DNA from: Obelidium mucronatum
Lineage: Eukaryota; Chytridiomycota; Chytridiomycetes; Chytridiales; Chytriomycetaceae
Assembly (NCBI GenBank): GCA_025765595.1
Contig: JAIVFH010000441.1
Location: 1 to 20,020 of the forward strand
DNA: 20,020 nt
Reading direction: 5' to 3'
Made by a program: the position numbers and the translations under genes. Shown here in pieces: positions 1-7,865 of the stretch (its first letter is position 1; each line of letters begins with the position of its first letter). The notes beneath the pieces were generated by a model. That model saw only the letters and a list, made by a program, of their open reading frames with translations. It was not told the DNA's origin and did no database searches.

Positions 1-1352
1 AAATAGCGTGGGACTCCACTTGTCAGGGTCACGGTCCTTCAACGGTGAGTAGTTTTTTGTTGCGTAGATGACATCGGCTTCTTTCAGTGGAAGGCCATGA
101 CCGGTTTGACGAACAATCCCATGTCTCTCCCCAACAGACGGGGCTCTGATAAAAAACTGTTGAACGCAACAAATTATTTGGCTGTGCAATTAACTGACCT
201 CGGCTCGTACAAATCCAAAAAATTGTTTCGTTGTCTGAAAATAGTTGTCTTTGTCGTACGCCCTATGGAAAGCAGAGTAGAGTAAACTCCCATCACATGG
301 GCGTCATAGTGGTCCATTTGCTGGTAAGTCAGTCCTGGTATGCTTAAAAGCAAAGCGATACCGGAGATTTTTATGTCCTCCTCTAACACTGTCGCCCTGA
401 AAAATTCCTTCATGTAGCGAACAAAGACGCTCGTTCTGTTCTGCTGCATTTTCTTCAACGATCTGTCCAAAACAGAAAGACGGTCCTTCGGCACATTGTT
501 CGTTTCAGCCCAGTCAAATATATGCTTCCAACCTTCCAAGTAGAACTGGAAAGCATTTCCCGAAATACGCGAAACACCTTCTGGTAGTTTTGGTAACTGT
601 CCTGACTGAAACTTTCGCCCAGCTTTGTGGTATTCTGTAAGCCAATATGTGGCCGATTTGTGAGGCGGCCAAAAAACAGACAGGGCCATGGCCTCCAGCA
701 CTTCAGCCACTACTTTTGTTTCACAACGGTCAAGTGGATGGAAAATATGGCAGACGCCATGTGACCTGAAGCGCGCCAGGAGAGCCTCCATGTCAGAGTA
801 ATCGGGGAGCGCTGATCAATTGTTATTAGTTTAATTGAAATTGATTCGTGACCACTATTTACTTGGAAAAGGGGGTATCGATTTGGCTGTAAACTCCAGT
901 GCCTTGTGTATCATATCGGTGGTCACAGCCAGGGCATCAGATGGAATCTTGCCATCCAGTAGTGGCCAAATCTCCAAGTCAAGCACGGACTTGGAGTCTA
1001 TGGTTGAAATGCGCCAGCTGTACTTTCGACGGCCGCCGCCATGTCGCACCGAGTGCTTGTGCCTGAGGACAATATCCAGATTGTCAAGGAAAGCCATGCG
1101 GCTGCTCTCAATCCAATCATGTGGCAGCTTTGCCTTGACGGACAGAACAAAAAACGGCGTTGGTCGGGGATAGATGTGGTCATGAACGTTGGATGGTTCC
1201 AATATAAACTCAGACACCAGCAACGGCCTGGTTTCAGGCAAGACAGGATGCATCCGCTGTTCTGGAGTATGTTGCACAGGACGAAGCTGCTCAGGGGCAG
1301 TCCCTGTTGCTTTCCTGCTCTGCCTGTTCTTGCTTTTGCGTTTGGGTGGCAT
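1..1352 (-). CDS. Uncharacterised three-exon gene, 3' end outside the window
   Basis: I do not recognise this protein. Three open stretches on the minus strand join in frame: exon 1 1352-863, exon 2 811-199, exon 3 145 to the window edge (1248 nt, 416 codons so far). Intron 1 (862-812, 51 bp) has donor GTAAAT, branch-like CTAATAAC and an AG end. Intron 2 (198-146, 53 bp) has donor GTCAGT and ends ATCAG. Phases match (1 and 2). The start is the ATG at 1352, which opens a very basic N-terminus (MPPKRKSKNRQSRK) that could be a nuclear-localisation signal. The rest looks globular, with no membrane helix. The ATG lies only about 30 bp from the left edge of the tandem-repeat cluster, so this gene points away from that cluster while the gene at 2205 points the other way. 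A mobile-element or cargo gene is possible but unproven. The splice model is well supported; the function is unknown. Confidence 0.6.
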
Positions 1353-1379
1353 TTTAAACTATTTTAAGGGACAGAAACA

Positions 1380-2103
1380 GTCTCAAAACTCCAGCAAGTT
1401 AAAAATTCCAGAATCGATTCAGACAACCCGCCCTTCGCGCTGTTTGCCCCGTATCGATTCCAAGTCAATTCCAGAACTTTCGAAACATAACCGAAATTCC
1501 AGAATCGATTCAAGGCTCAAGCACCAGCTGTGATTAGCACGCGCTGGTGCCAGCAGCGACGGTGAGACAACCCGCCCGTCGCGCTGTTTGCCCCGTATCG
1601 ATTCCAAGTCAATTCCAGAACTTTCGAAACATAACCGAAATTCCAGAATCGATTCAAGGCTCAAGCACCAGCTGTGATTAGCACGCGCTGGTGCCAGCAG
1701 CGACGGTGAGACAACCCGCCCGTCGCGCTGTTTGCCCCGTATCGATTCCAAGTCAATTCCAGAACTTTCGAAACATAACCGAAATTCCAGAATCGATTCA
1801 AGGCTCAAGCACCAGCTGTGATTAGCACGCGCTGGTGCCAGCAGCGACGGTGAGACAACCCGCCCGTCGCGCTGTTTGCCCCGTATCGATTCCAAGTCAA
1901 TTCCAGAACTTTCAAAACTCCAGCAAGTTAAAAATTCCAGAATCGATTCAAGACTAAAGCACCAGCTGTGCTTAGCACGCGCTGGTGCCAGCAGCGACGG
2001 TGAGACAACCCGCCCGTCGCGCTGTTTGCCCCGCATCGATTCCAAGTCAATTCCAGAACTTTCGAAACTCCAGCAAGTTAAAAATTCCAAAATCGATTTA
2101 AGG
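1380..2103. repeat. Tandem direct-repeat cluster, 144/150-bp unit (left copy)
   Basis: The block GTATCGATTCCAAGTC recurs at 1451, 1595, 1739, 1883 and (as GCATCG) 2033, giving periods of 144, 144, 144 and 150 bp, with a partial unit to the left. The two unit lengths differ in one segment: CGAAACATAACCGAAATTCC in the 144-bp form and a longer CTCCAGCAAGTTAAAAATTCC in the 150-bp form. Each full unit holds a hairpin (for example 1521-1550, arms GCACCAGC and GCTGGTGC), a second GC-rich imperfect inverted repeat (CAGCGACGG against CCGTCGCGCTG), the palindromes ATCGAT and TTCGAA, and the motif TTCCAGAACTTTC. The same family recurs in the same orientation at 5768-6290. The cluster lies between the divergent 5' ends of the genes at 1352 (-) and 2205 (+). 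Confidence 0.9.
1469..2063. promoter_or_regulatory. Five heat-shock-element-like sites in the left repeat cluster
   Basis: TTCCAGAACTTTC, which fits the trimeric heat-shock-element pattern TTCnnGAAnnTTC, occurs at 1469-1481, 1613-1625, 1757-1769, 1901-1913 and 2051-2063, once per repeat unit. A second dimeric TTCCAGAA lies about 28 bp downstream in most units (for example 1497-1504). HSF1-type factors bind alternating nGAAn/nTTCn modules in fungi, so these are candidate stress-responsive sites for the genes on either side. The copies descend from one ancestral unit, so they are not five independent observations. Function is inferred. Confidence 0.45.
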
Positions 2104-2204
2104 CACAGGTACCTGCTGATTCTTGCAATTCATTAGCTGGTTGGAAAGAGTTAGGCAATTTTGCTGCCTTAATTCCCGCGTCAGATTTTTTCCTTTTTTT
2201 GGAG

Positions 2205-3582
2205 ATGTGTGGGAAGGGCCTAGCAGCGTATCGCAGCGAAGCCTCTCAACCCCCTTCTGTTTGCAACTTGTCACCAAAACTGGCGGCAGAGGCTATGTGC
2301 CCGAAGAAGGTGTTGCTCTTATTTGGCGTCCTGTTGCTTCTGGTTTAACTCACTCTAACTCACTCTGTTTCAATAAGGGCCCAGATGCGCCAGCGCTTGT
2401 AGAGGCACAGTCAAGACCGCTGCACAGTGTAGCTGACAGCATTAGACGCAGAAAACGTCGACTTGTTCGGCATGCCGTTCAAACCGCTCTGCGATCAGCC
2501 AGGGTTCTTTCTGAAGCCCCAAAGAGGTTTCCGCCATGTCAACCAAAGGAGCGTCTTTTTGTTGTGCTCAAGGATGACGGGGCGACACTTTCCCACGCTC
2601 GGTAGGTCGTTTGCCCCTTGGCTTTAGGTTGATGTGCAGTCGCTGATGAATTTTTTAGTCTGACCATTGATCCAGTGGCTTTTGGAGCCTATAGGCTTTT
2701 TCTAGATCGATTGTCTTCATTTGGCCGGAAGGGCAAGCGTGCCGATGGGATGGAGCTAATCTGCTTCTGGAGGAAGGTTCAGGACTGTGTAGTGAGTACA
2801 TATTAATACCCCGTACCGCAAATGCTAAAAGCTTCCCAGGCAGAGCCGCACTACAACGCTAGCATTACCAAGCCTGGGGTATCTGTGAAAAAAGCGGCGG
2901 CGGAGGGTGAGTATTTCACTCTAGGGGAGCACGTTGCACCTGCTCTTGCCGACTGCATCAGGGGCCTGCGGCCCTTGACTGATGACGTTCGATCTGCTTG
3001 TGAAGTATTAATGGGAAATGAAGCGGCCGAATGCTCAAGATTGGTTCAAGATGTAGGTTTGTTGTTGGTGGGTTCAAGTGAATGTTACCTATCTTCCTAC
3101 TTAAGGATCTGTCTCGGTATGGGGAGGTGCCCTTTCCAGGTTTCACAGCCAATTTTGCAACAGGCCCTAAATGTCCTAGAGGAGTTCAAGGCCATTTAGA
3201 CCTGAGCAACCACCCTTATTCAATTGGGGCTCTAATTGGTATATACACAGATCGTCCCACTCCCCGAGGAGTTTTGCCTATGCTGTACTTACCGGACTCA
3301 GACACTTGGATCAATTTAGCGTCGAATGAGATAGCATTGGTTCCTTTCCAGGACACCAAGCACTACGTGGCTTTGTATCCTCCCGAAGAAGCTGCCAAGC
3401 TGTCCCCTGAAGAAATTGAAGAGTGTTGGGCCCAACGGACCTCCTTTATTTTAACTGACAACATGCGTACAACCAACGCATTCGTTCGAGAAAACCCAAC
3501 CAAGTATCAAAAGTTCGCCAAAGTTATAGGGGAAAGTGTAGTCTGGAACACAAAGCACAGTGTTTTCTTTGAAAAGAAATGA
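2205..3582 (+). CDS. Five-exon gene, possible HxD...H 2OG-Fe(II) dioxygenase-like protein
   Basis: Exons 2205-2342, 2378-2601, 2659-2791, 2840-3052 and 3106-3582 join in phase to 394 residues. Introns are 35, 57, 48 and 53 bp, with donors GTTTAA, GTAGGT, GTGAGT and GTAGGT. The 35-bp intron has a textbook CTAAC branch and is needed because the exon 2 frame has no ATG of its own upstream. The N-terminal third includes an Arg/Lys block (RRRKRR). In the last exon, GHLD (His266, Asp268) is followed 54 residues after the Asp by KHYV (His322), with beta-strand-like segments between. That is the HxD...H iron-ligand layout of double-stranded beta-helix 2OG-Fe(II) dioxygenases, including TET/JBP-like and prolyl-hydroxylase-like members found in fungal mobile elements. 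No overall family match is visible, so the activity is only suggested. The gene converges on the alpha-kinase gene, with 60 bp between the stops. The gene model is good; the function is weak. Confidence 0.55.
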
Positions 3583-3642
3583 ATAAAAATAAAGAACTGC
3601 TTGAAAGAGATAAAGCATTGTAGTGAAGGAAATAGGTTCCTC
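3583..3642. terminator. Shared 3' flank of two convergent genes
   Basis: The stop of the plus-strand gene is followed at once by AATAAAAATAAAG, a polyadenylation-signal-like sequence. The minus-strand alpha-kinase stop is at 3645-3643. Only 60 bp separate the two coding ends, so the two 3' untranslated regions probably overlap. Confidence 0.4.
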
Positions 3643-5712
3643 TCAAAGAAGTGGGGGATAGTTGAACTTTCGACAGAACTCCCCGCACTTGTGACTTTGT
3701 TTGAAGTTGATCAAAGCCTGGGCAAAATTGGATCCACTAAAATAACTTCAAATAGAACATGTGAGAACACAGCATGTCCAAAAAGACAGCTTACAGATTC
3801 GGGACTTTGTCTTTGTACTGTACACTCATGACAACCGCCACATCAGTCAGCCTCAAATGCCTGCCTGTGACCCCCCCTTGAAGGTCTGTGATCAAAATTT
3901 GACCTTGATACTTCTGAAAGGTAAAATGGCTAAACGAGGAAAGAAGATTAAAAATGAGCTCCTTGTCGGAGCCCAGGGGAAACATATCCTCCTCACAAAC
4001 ACCACTGTTGTGAAAGAACTTCACAAAATCTTGGTCATAAAGCCTTGGCTCCAAAAACCCGGAGGAGATCAAATCAAACTCCTGTGCCTGACTTTTGTCA
4101 ATGTCGAAGCCAAAGGCTGGAATGCACTCCAGAAGGACCCCATTTTCCTTTACTGAACATACAATTATGAGATAACCTTCATAATTCTTTAGCCCGAGTA
4201 CTTACGTGTTTGGGCCACACAAGACTCAGAACACCACTTTTTCAGAAAAGCAGCCACAAAATGCTGCTGAATAATTCCAGAGGCAGCGGCTGTGGACGGC
4301 TGCTGGGATAGGTTGAAATCAATCGCTTTGTTTGCATTTCGATCCCCTGGGATTCTGTCCCTACTACCAAGAAAATGCTTGAATACCAATGCTTTGGGAC
4401 TTGGCAGGTTATCTGTTTTTTCCCAAGTACCCCCTAACACAGGCATCACTCTTCGAAAAGACCCCCTTCCTAATTCCTGCAGTTGCACAATAACAGCCCC
4501 TTCGTGCAAAACCGTTTTTTCGTACTTGGTTCCCTGCAAAACAAGCTGGTACACCACCCCATTTAAGGTTGAGGTTGTGACTTTGGTTCCAACAAATGAG
4601 GGCGCTAGGATATTTCCTATCGCCATTGCCACAGCAGTGCCCTCAAAATCCCACAGGGCTTCCACATCTTGTCTTCCACGCTTGGATGAGGGCTCTTCTG
4701 GGTTGGAATCAGATGGGGCCAAGAGTGTAACCTCAGACATGTGACTATTGAGGGGTTGGGCATCCTTTCGTGGCCGTCCTCGGGACCTTTTGACAGCCCC
4801 GGAAGTGAAAACTGTAGAAATCGACTTGGAGACGGACAAGCCCGAATTGGAATTGGAGGACCCGCAGTTTGATGGAATCGACTCAAGAGCCTCCATCAGA
4901 AACACTCCATGAATGTTATTGACGGGTTTGGTAATCTCCAGTCGCTTAGGGGTCTTTGTCCATTCCTTGAACTCAGCACTGTGGCTTTTGAGGGTCTGAT
5001 TGGGTTCGATCACACAGTGTGGTTTGGGAGACCCTACAAAAAGCCTTTAACACCCAGAACCAGAACAGGGCAAAACATACCTTTTGAGGTGGAACTCATC
5101 AGAATATATTTGCACTCAAAGTTGGGCCCATGGTCCTTTTTCACTTTGGCGAGGGCTTCCAACAACTGTGCAGAGTCGAAAACCCGCTGATGAAGGTCCA
5201 ATATTTCGGTTTCATAGCTGCATTCATATTCCAAGGGAAAAGGCAGGCCAACAGGGGTGTAACTGTATCCTTTCTTGGAGAGAACCGCCTTGCATGGATG
5301 AACCACAAACGAATACTTTCCGGTACCCCCGACTGGGGTTACCAGCAGCGTCATCGCGACGAGGTAAGGGCCTTTCACTTTTGGTCTGCTTCTTCTCAAA
5401 TAAGTTGGGTTTGTGCTCCGATTCAGCCACTGTTGAAACAGATGTTAACAACAAACAATGAAAAATGAAAATCATACCCATGACAAAGCAGTCGCGACAA
5501 AGGGGAGCCCCCTCAACCAGCTCAACAGCTCGTGCAGCACACCGGTTGATGCACTCCTTCTTGTGCCCTGGGCAGAAACCAAATGCAGCGAACACTTTGG
5601 TACCACATCCCTCCTCCTTGCAGTAACTATCCCTTTTCGGCAGGCCAGTAGCCCCCATTCTCAAATCTCGAAGCTTTGAAAGCGCTGCTGCGCTCATTGT
5701 CTTGCCCGACAT
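3643..5712 (-). CDS. Alpha-kinase (MHCK/EF2K/TRPM7-type catalytic domain) with Cys/His-rich N-terminus and AT-hook-like motif
   Basis: This is a predicted atypical Ser/Thr kinase of about 618 residues. Exon 3 (5033-4206), exon 4 (4152-3795) and exon 5 (3736-3643) join cleanly through introns of 47, 53 and 58 bp with donors GTATGT, GTAAGT and GTAAGC. Visible alpha-kinase features are a glycine-rich LGRGSF, a VFKHF segment holding the likely ATP-binding Lys, FSHFTFQKY, ILITDLQG (the catalytic DxQ), LTD, and a C-terminal HKCGEFC matching the family's zinc-binding HxCx3C. The N-terminus from the ATG at 5712 (context AAACCATG) has CKEEGC, then CPGH and CRDC, a possible zinc-binding module. RSRGRPRK, about residues 276-283, is AT-hook-like. 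Oddities: four extra residues between DLQG and LTD, Val after LTD instead of Pro, and no clear Gly-rich segment before the HxC. The exon 1/2 junction (about 5484-5429) needs either a weak GTCATG donor, or the good GTATGA donor plus one base fewer in the C5 run at 5326-5330. Confidence 0.8.
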
Positions 5713-5915
5713 GGTTTGCACTTTTTGACACAATTTCAAATTTCAGCATTGCAACAATGCCAACAATGTATTCCCAAGTAATTCCGGCAGTACCAACTTT
5801 CCAGCAAGCATTCAAAGAGCCAAATACCAGCTGTGCTTAGCACGCGCTGGAGCCAGCAGCGACGGTGAGACAACCCGCCCTTCGCGCTGTGTGCCCCGTA
5901 TCGATTCCAAGTCAA

Positions 5916-6078
5916 TTCCAGAACTTTCGAAACTCCAGCAAGTTAAAAATTCCAGAATCGATTCAAGACTAAAGCACCAGCTGTGCTTAGCACGCGCTGG
6001 TGCCAGCAGCGACGGTGAGACAACCCGCCCGTCGCGCTGTGTGCCCCGCATCGATTCCAAGCCAATTCCAGAACTTTT
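5916..6078. promoter_or_regulatory. Heat-shock-element-like sites upstream of the alpha-kinase gene
   Basis: TTCCAGAACTTTC at 5916-5928 fits TTCnnGAAnnTTC exactly. The next copy at 6066-6078 reads TTCCAGAACTTTT, so its third module is lost. Both lie 200-370 bp upstream of the minus-strand ATG at 5712. A regulatory role is inferred from the motif and position only. Confidence 0.4.
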
Positions 6079-6257
6079 GAAACTTGACCAAATTTCCAGA
6101 ATCGATTCAAGGCTCAAGCACCAGCTGTGCTTAGCACGCGCTGGAGCCAGCAGCGACGGTGAGACAACCCGCCCGTCGCGCCGTATGCCCCGTATCGATT
6201 CCAAGCAACAACTTGCATTCAAGACACAGACACCAGCTGTGCATAACAAGCACTGGT

Positions 6258-6282
6258 GCCTGCTCTGGTGGCGAGAGCAGGT
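6258..6282. other. Perfect 8-bp hairpin at the outer edge of the right repeat cluster
   Basis: The arms CCTGCTCT and AGAGCAGG flank a 7-nt loop GGTGGCG just outside the last degenerate repeat unit. This could mark an element end or simply be remodelled repeat sequence. No matching end was found on the left side. Confidence 0.45.
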
Positions 6283-6380
6283 TGCTTTTGTTGGTAGGTG
6301 GACGAAAAAGACCCGAGGGGGTGCTTCAAAAAATCAAAAATGTTTTTTAAAAATAATATTTTTGCTCGGTTCATACTAAC

Positions 6381-6835
6381 CACCGTATCCTCGGGCTGTT
6401 GACGATACTTGGAATCCAATGACTCCGATAACGTCTGGATGATTCTCAATAATGTCTTGGATCATGGTCGTTGACGCGAATCCTCCCGTTTGACCTTTGA
6501 ACCAAACATCCACGTTCGGTTTCCAGGGTCCGCAGTCCTATTTTTTTTTTGTAAGTTTGATCACGTTTGCCACAAGATTCCTCGAATGAACTGACAGTGA
6601 ATCGTTTCACATTCACTGTCACGCCAGGCAGGATCTCGGAGCTGTTGTTGATCATATCCATCGCAACTAGAGCAGCAAGATCACTGTAATACGTGTACCA
6701 AGCCCTTTTCCCAATCATGTTGAGTGACGTCTGCATTCCAATAGAATAGTTTGACACTACGGAGTTGTTGAGAGACACATCTTGAAATAGGCAGTAGTTT
6801 GCCATGAAGCCTATCGTAATGTTCACTGGCTTCAT
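6381..6835 (-). pseudogene. Truncated ANF/class C GPCR-type ligand-binding ectodomain gene
   Basis: Exon 6835-6596 and exon 6537-6381 join at phase 0 through a 58-bp intron (donor GTCAGT, branch-like CTTAC, acceptor AATAG). The product runs through VNITIGFMANY, then a helix with AMDMINNSSEILPGVTVNVKRF and, after the splice, DCGPW and IIENHPDVIGVIGFQVSSTA. This order (strand, Met/Ile-Asn helix with LPG, then VIG.QSSxTA) is typical of the first lobe of the ANF-receptor/periplasmic-binding fold of class C GPCRs and guanylyl-cyclase receptors. A good donor, GTTAGT, follows at 6380, but no continuing exon appears before the repeat cluster begins about 90 bp later. The second lobe and any membrane helices are missing. 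There is no signal peptide at the ATG, so a first exon may also be lost or unrecognised. The repeat-bearing module may have inserted into, or deleted through, this gene. Confidence 0.6.
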
Positions 6836-7163
6836 ATTGGTGTGTGCTGTTGAGTTTATGAAAGGATTTGTCAGTTGTCCGTTTTGTGATCTTTTATTCC
6901 AACAAAAACCCCTTCAACAAGAAGAAAGAAAGAACCTATACTTTAAACCTCGAGATTGTTGGTCTGAGCTACTAAAGATATAAGAAGATTTGGTTGTCTG
7001 TTTCTGCGATTCCCTGTCCAACAAAACACAGTCACCATCGCATCCAAGCCAAATATCGAAAACTTGGCATCAATAGTATGACATCAAATGCTATTTATTG
7101 CTGGTAAAAAACGCCGTAGCAACGTACTGAAAGACAAGATCTCCGAGTCAAACTTATGCAAAG
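6836..7163. other. Intergenic region between receptor fragment and MED9
   Basis: No convincing gene is present. A short minus-strand open stretch beginning near the ATG at about 7049 could be a leader exon of the receptor gene, but its end phase and splice sites do not fit the next exon. Nothing else is supported here. Confidence 0.4.
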
Positions 7164-7567
7164 TTACTCTTGATGATTCAACTGTTGGAATATCGGAAGA
7201 GCCTTGTACTTTTCCAGTTGAGCCCTCTTTTGCCGCAGCTCTTCTTCACATAGCTCGAGCTCCTTTTGCTGTTGCTCTGGTGATAATTCAATGCCTGGCA
7301 GGGAGTCGTGGTATTCTTTTGCTTTGATGACTTGCGCTTTAGCCGCTTCAATCTATATTCGTAAAACGGACAGTGATTGAGTGTGAGTACGTAGAAGACT
7401 TGTACGAGAGAAAACACCCCCACCGCTTTTCTGAATTCATCCATTTCGGGACTGTCTGGTTTCAAGCTATCCAGAGACCAGTTTGACTGCGTTGGATCGC
7501 CCACGAGTTTGTGCAGAGCTGCGGTGAGCTGAGGCATGAATTCGAATTGTGATACATCAAGGTCCAT
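7164..7567 (-). CDS. MED9: Mediator complex subunit 9 (MED9/Cse2-like)
   Basis: This is a small subunit of the Mediator middle module, which links activators to RNA polymerase II in the nucleus. The start is the ATG at 7567 (MDLDVSQFEFMPQLTAALHK). After one intron, exon 2 (7352-7164) encodes a long helix containing LPGIELSPEQQQKELE, then a conserved-looking LEKYKALPIF end. The arrangement of an F-x-PxL... helix, then LPGIxLSPEQQQ, then KYKxL is the pattern I know from animal MED9, at a matching size (about 115-121 residues). The acceptor is TATAG at 7354-7353. The donor is ambiguous: GTACTC at 7390 (38 bp), GTACAA (53 bp, nearer the usual intron size here) and GTGGGG are all in phase 0. A T/A-rich stretch (7568-7620) precedes the start. 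Confidence 0.72.
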
Positions 7568-7865
7568 TATGAGAAAAAAAATAAATAAAATAAAAATAAA
7601 AATAAAATAACAGACTTTTTTTGAGCAGTGTGCATTCCATTGCAATTGAAACTAATTTATAGAAAACCGGGTAGTCTCGTCCATTCTGAGTGGTATGGTG
7701 GCAAGAAAAACTTGTGCACTCTTTGCGATCGGACTCTTGACTTTATACAAATGTGAATTAAAACTATGAGAGATCTATTAATATTTTATTCCATTCGAGC
7801 TCCATTCTTTTATATTCTTCTATTTGTGAGACAGATTCCCAAATTGAATTTTTTCCAATTTAGAA
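7568..7865. promoter_or_regulatory. Divergent promoter region of MED9 and the first membrane paralog
   Basis: These 298 bp separate the MED9 start (minus) from the ATG at 7866 (plus). The MED9 side has an A/T-only tract (about 7572-7610). A TTATAC at about 7742 and T/A-rich sequence lie upstream of the plus-strand start. No specific factor site is recognised. Confidence 0.3.

Larger units (their letters stand above)
5768..6290. repeat. Tandem direct-repeat cluster, 144/150-bp unit (right copy)
   Basis: This is the same unit family and orientation as the cluster at 1380-2103. GTATCGATTCC-type blocks start at 5898, 6048 and 6192, giving periods of 150 and 144 bp. Degenerate partial units extend the cluster left to about 5768 and right to about 6290. 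The hairpin region reads CACCAGCTGTGCTTAGCACG..., with an inner GTGC/GCAC stem around a TTA loop that is better paired here than in the left cluster, where most units have ATTAG. Some units read CTGGAGCC in place of CTGGTGCC, which breaks an outer pair. The alpha-kinase start codon lies about 55 bp to the left. The truncated receptor-like gene lies to the right. Confidence 0.88.

Noticed and set aside
1419..2090. Minus-strand 223-residue repeat protein across the left cluster
   Set aside because: A tandem repeat whose length is a multiple of three stays open automatically if one unit is open. There is no independent start context or flanking exon, so it is not listed as a gene.
1380..6290. 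The two repeat clusters as long terminal repeats of a retroelement
   Set aside because: They are tandem minisatellite-like clusters of unequal length without TG...CA ends, primer-binding site, or any reverse transcriptase or integrase between them.
6231..6300. Helitron-like 3' end (hairpin near the element edge)
   Set aside because: The hairpin CCTGCTCT/AGAGCAGG is not followed by CTRR, there is no 5' TC end, and no Rep/helicase gene is in the window.
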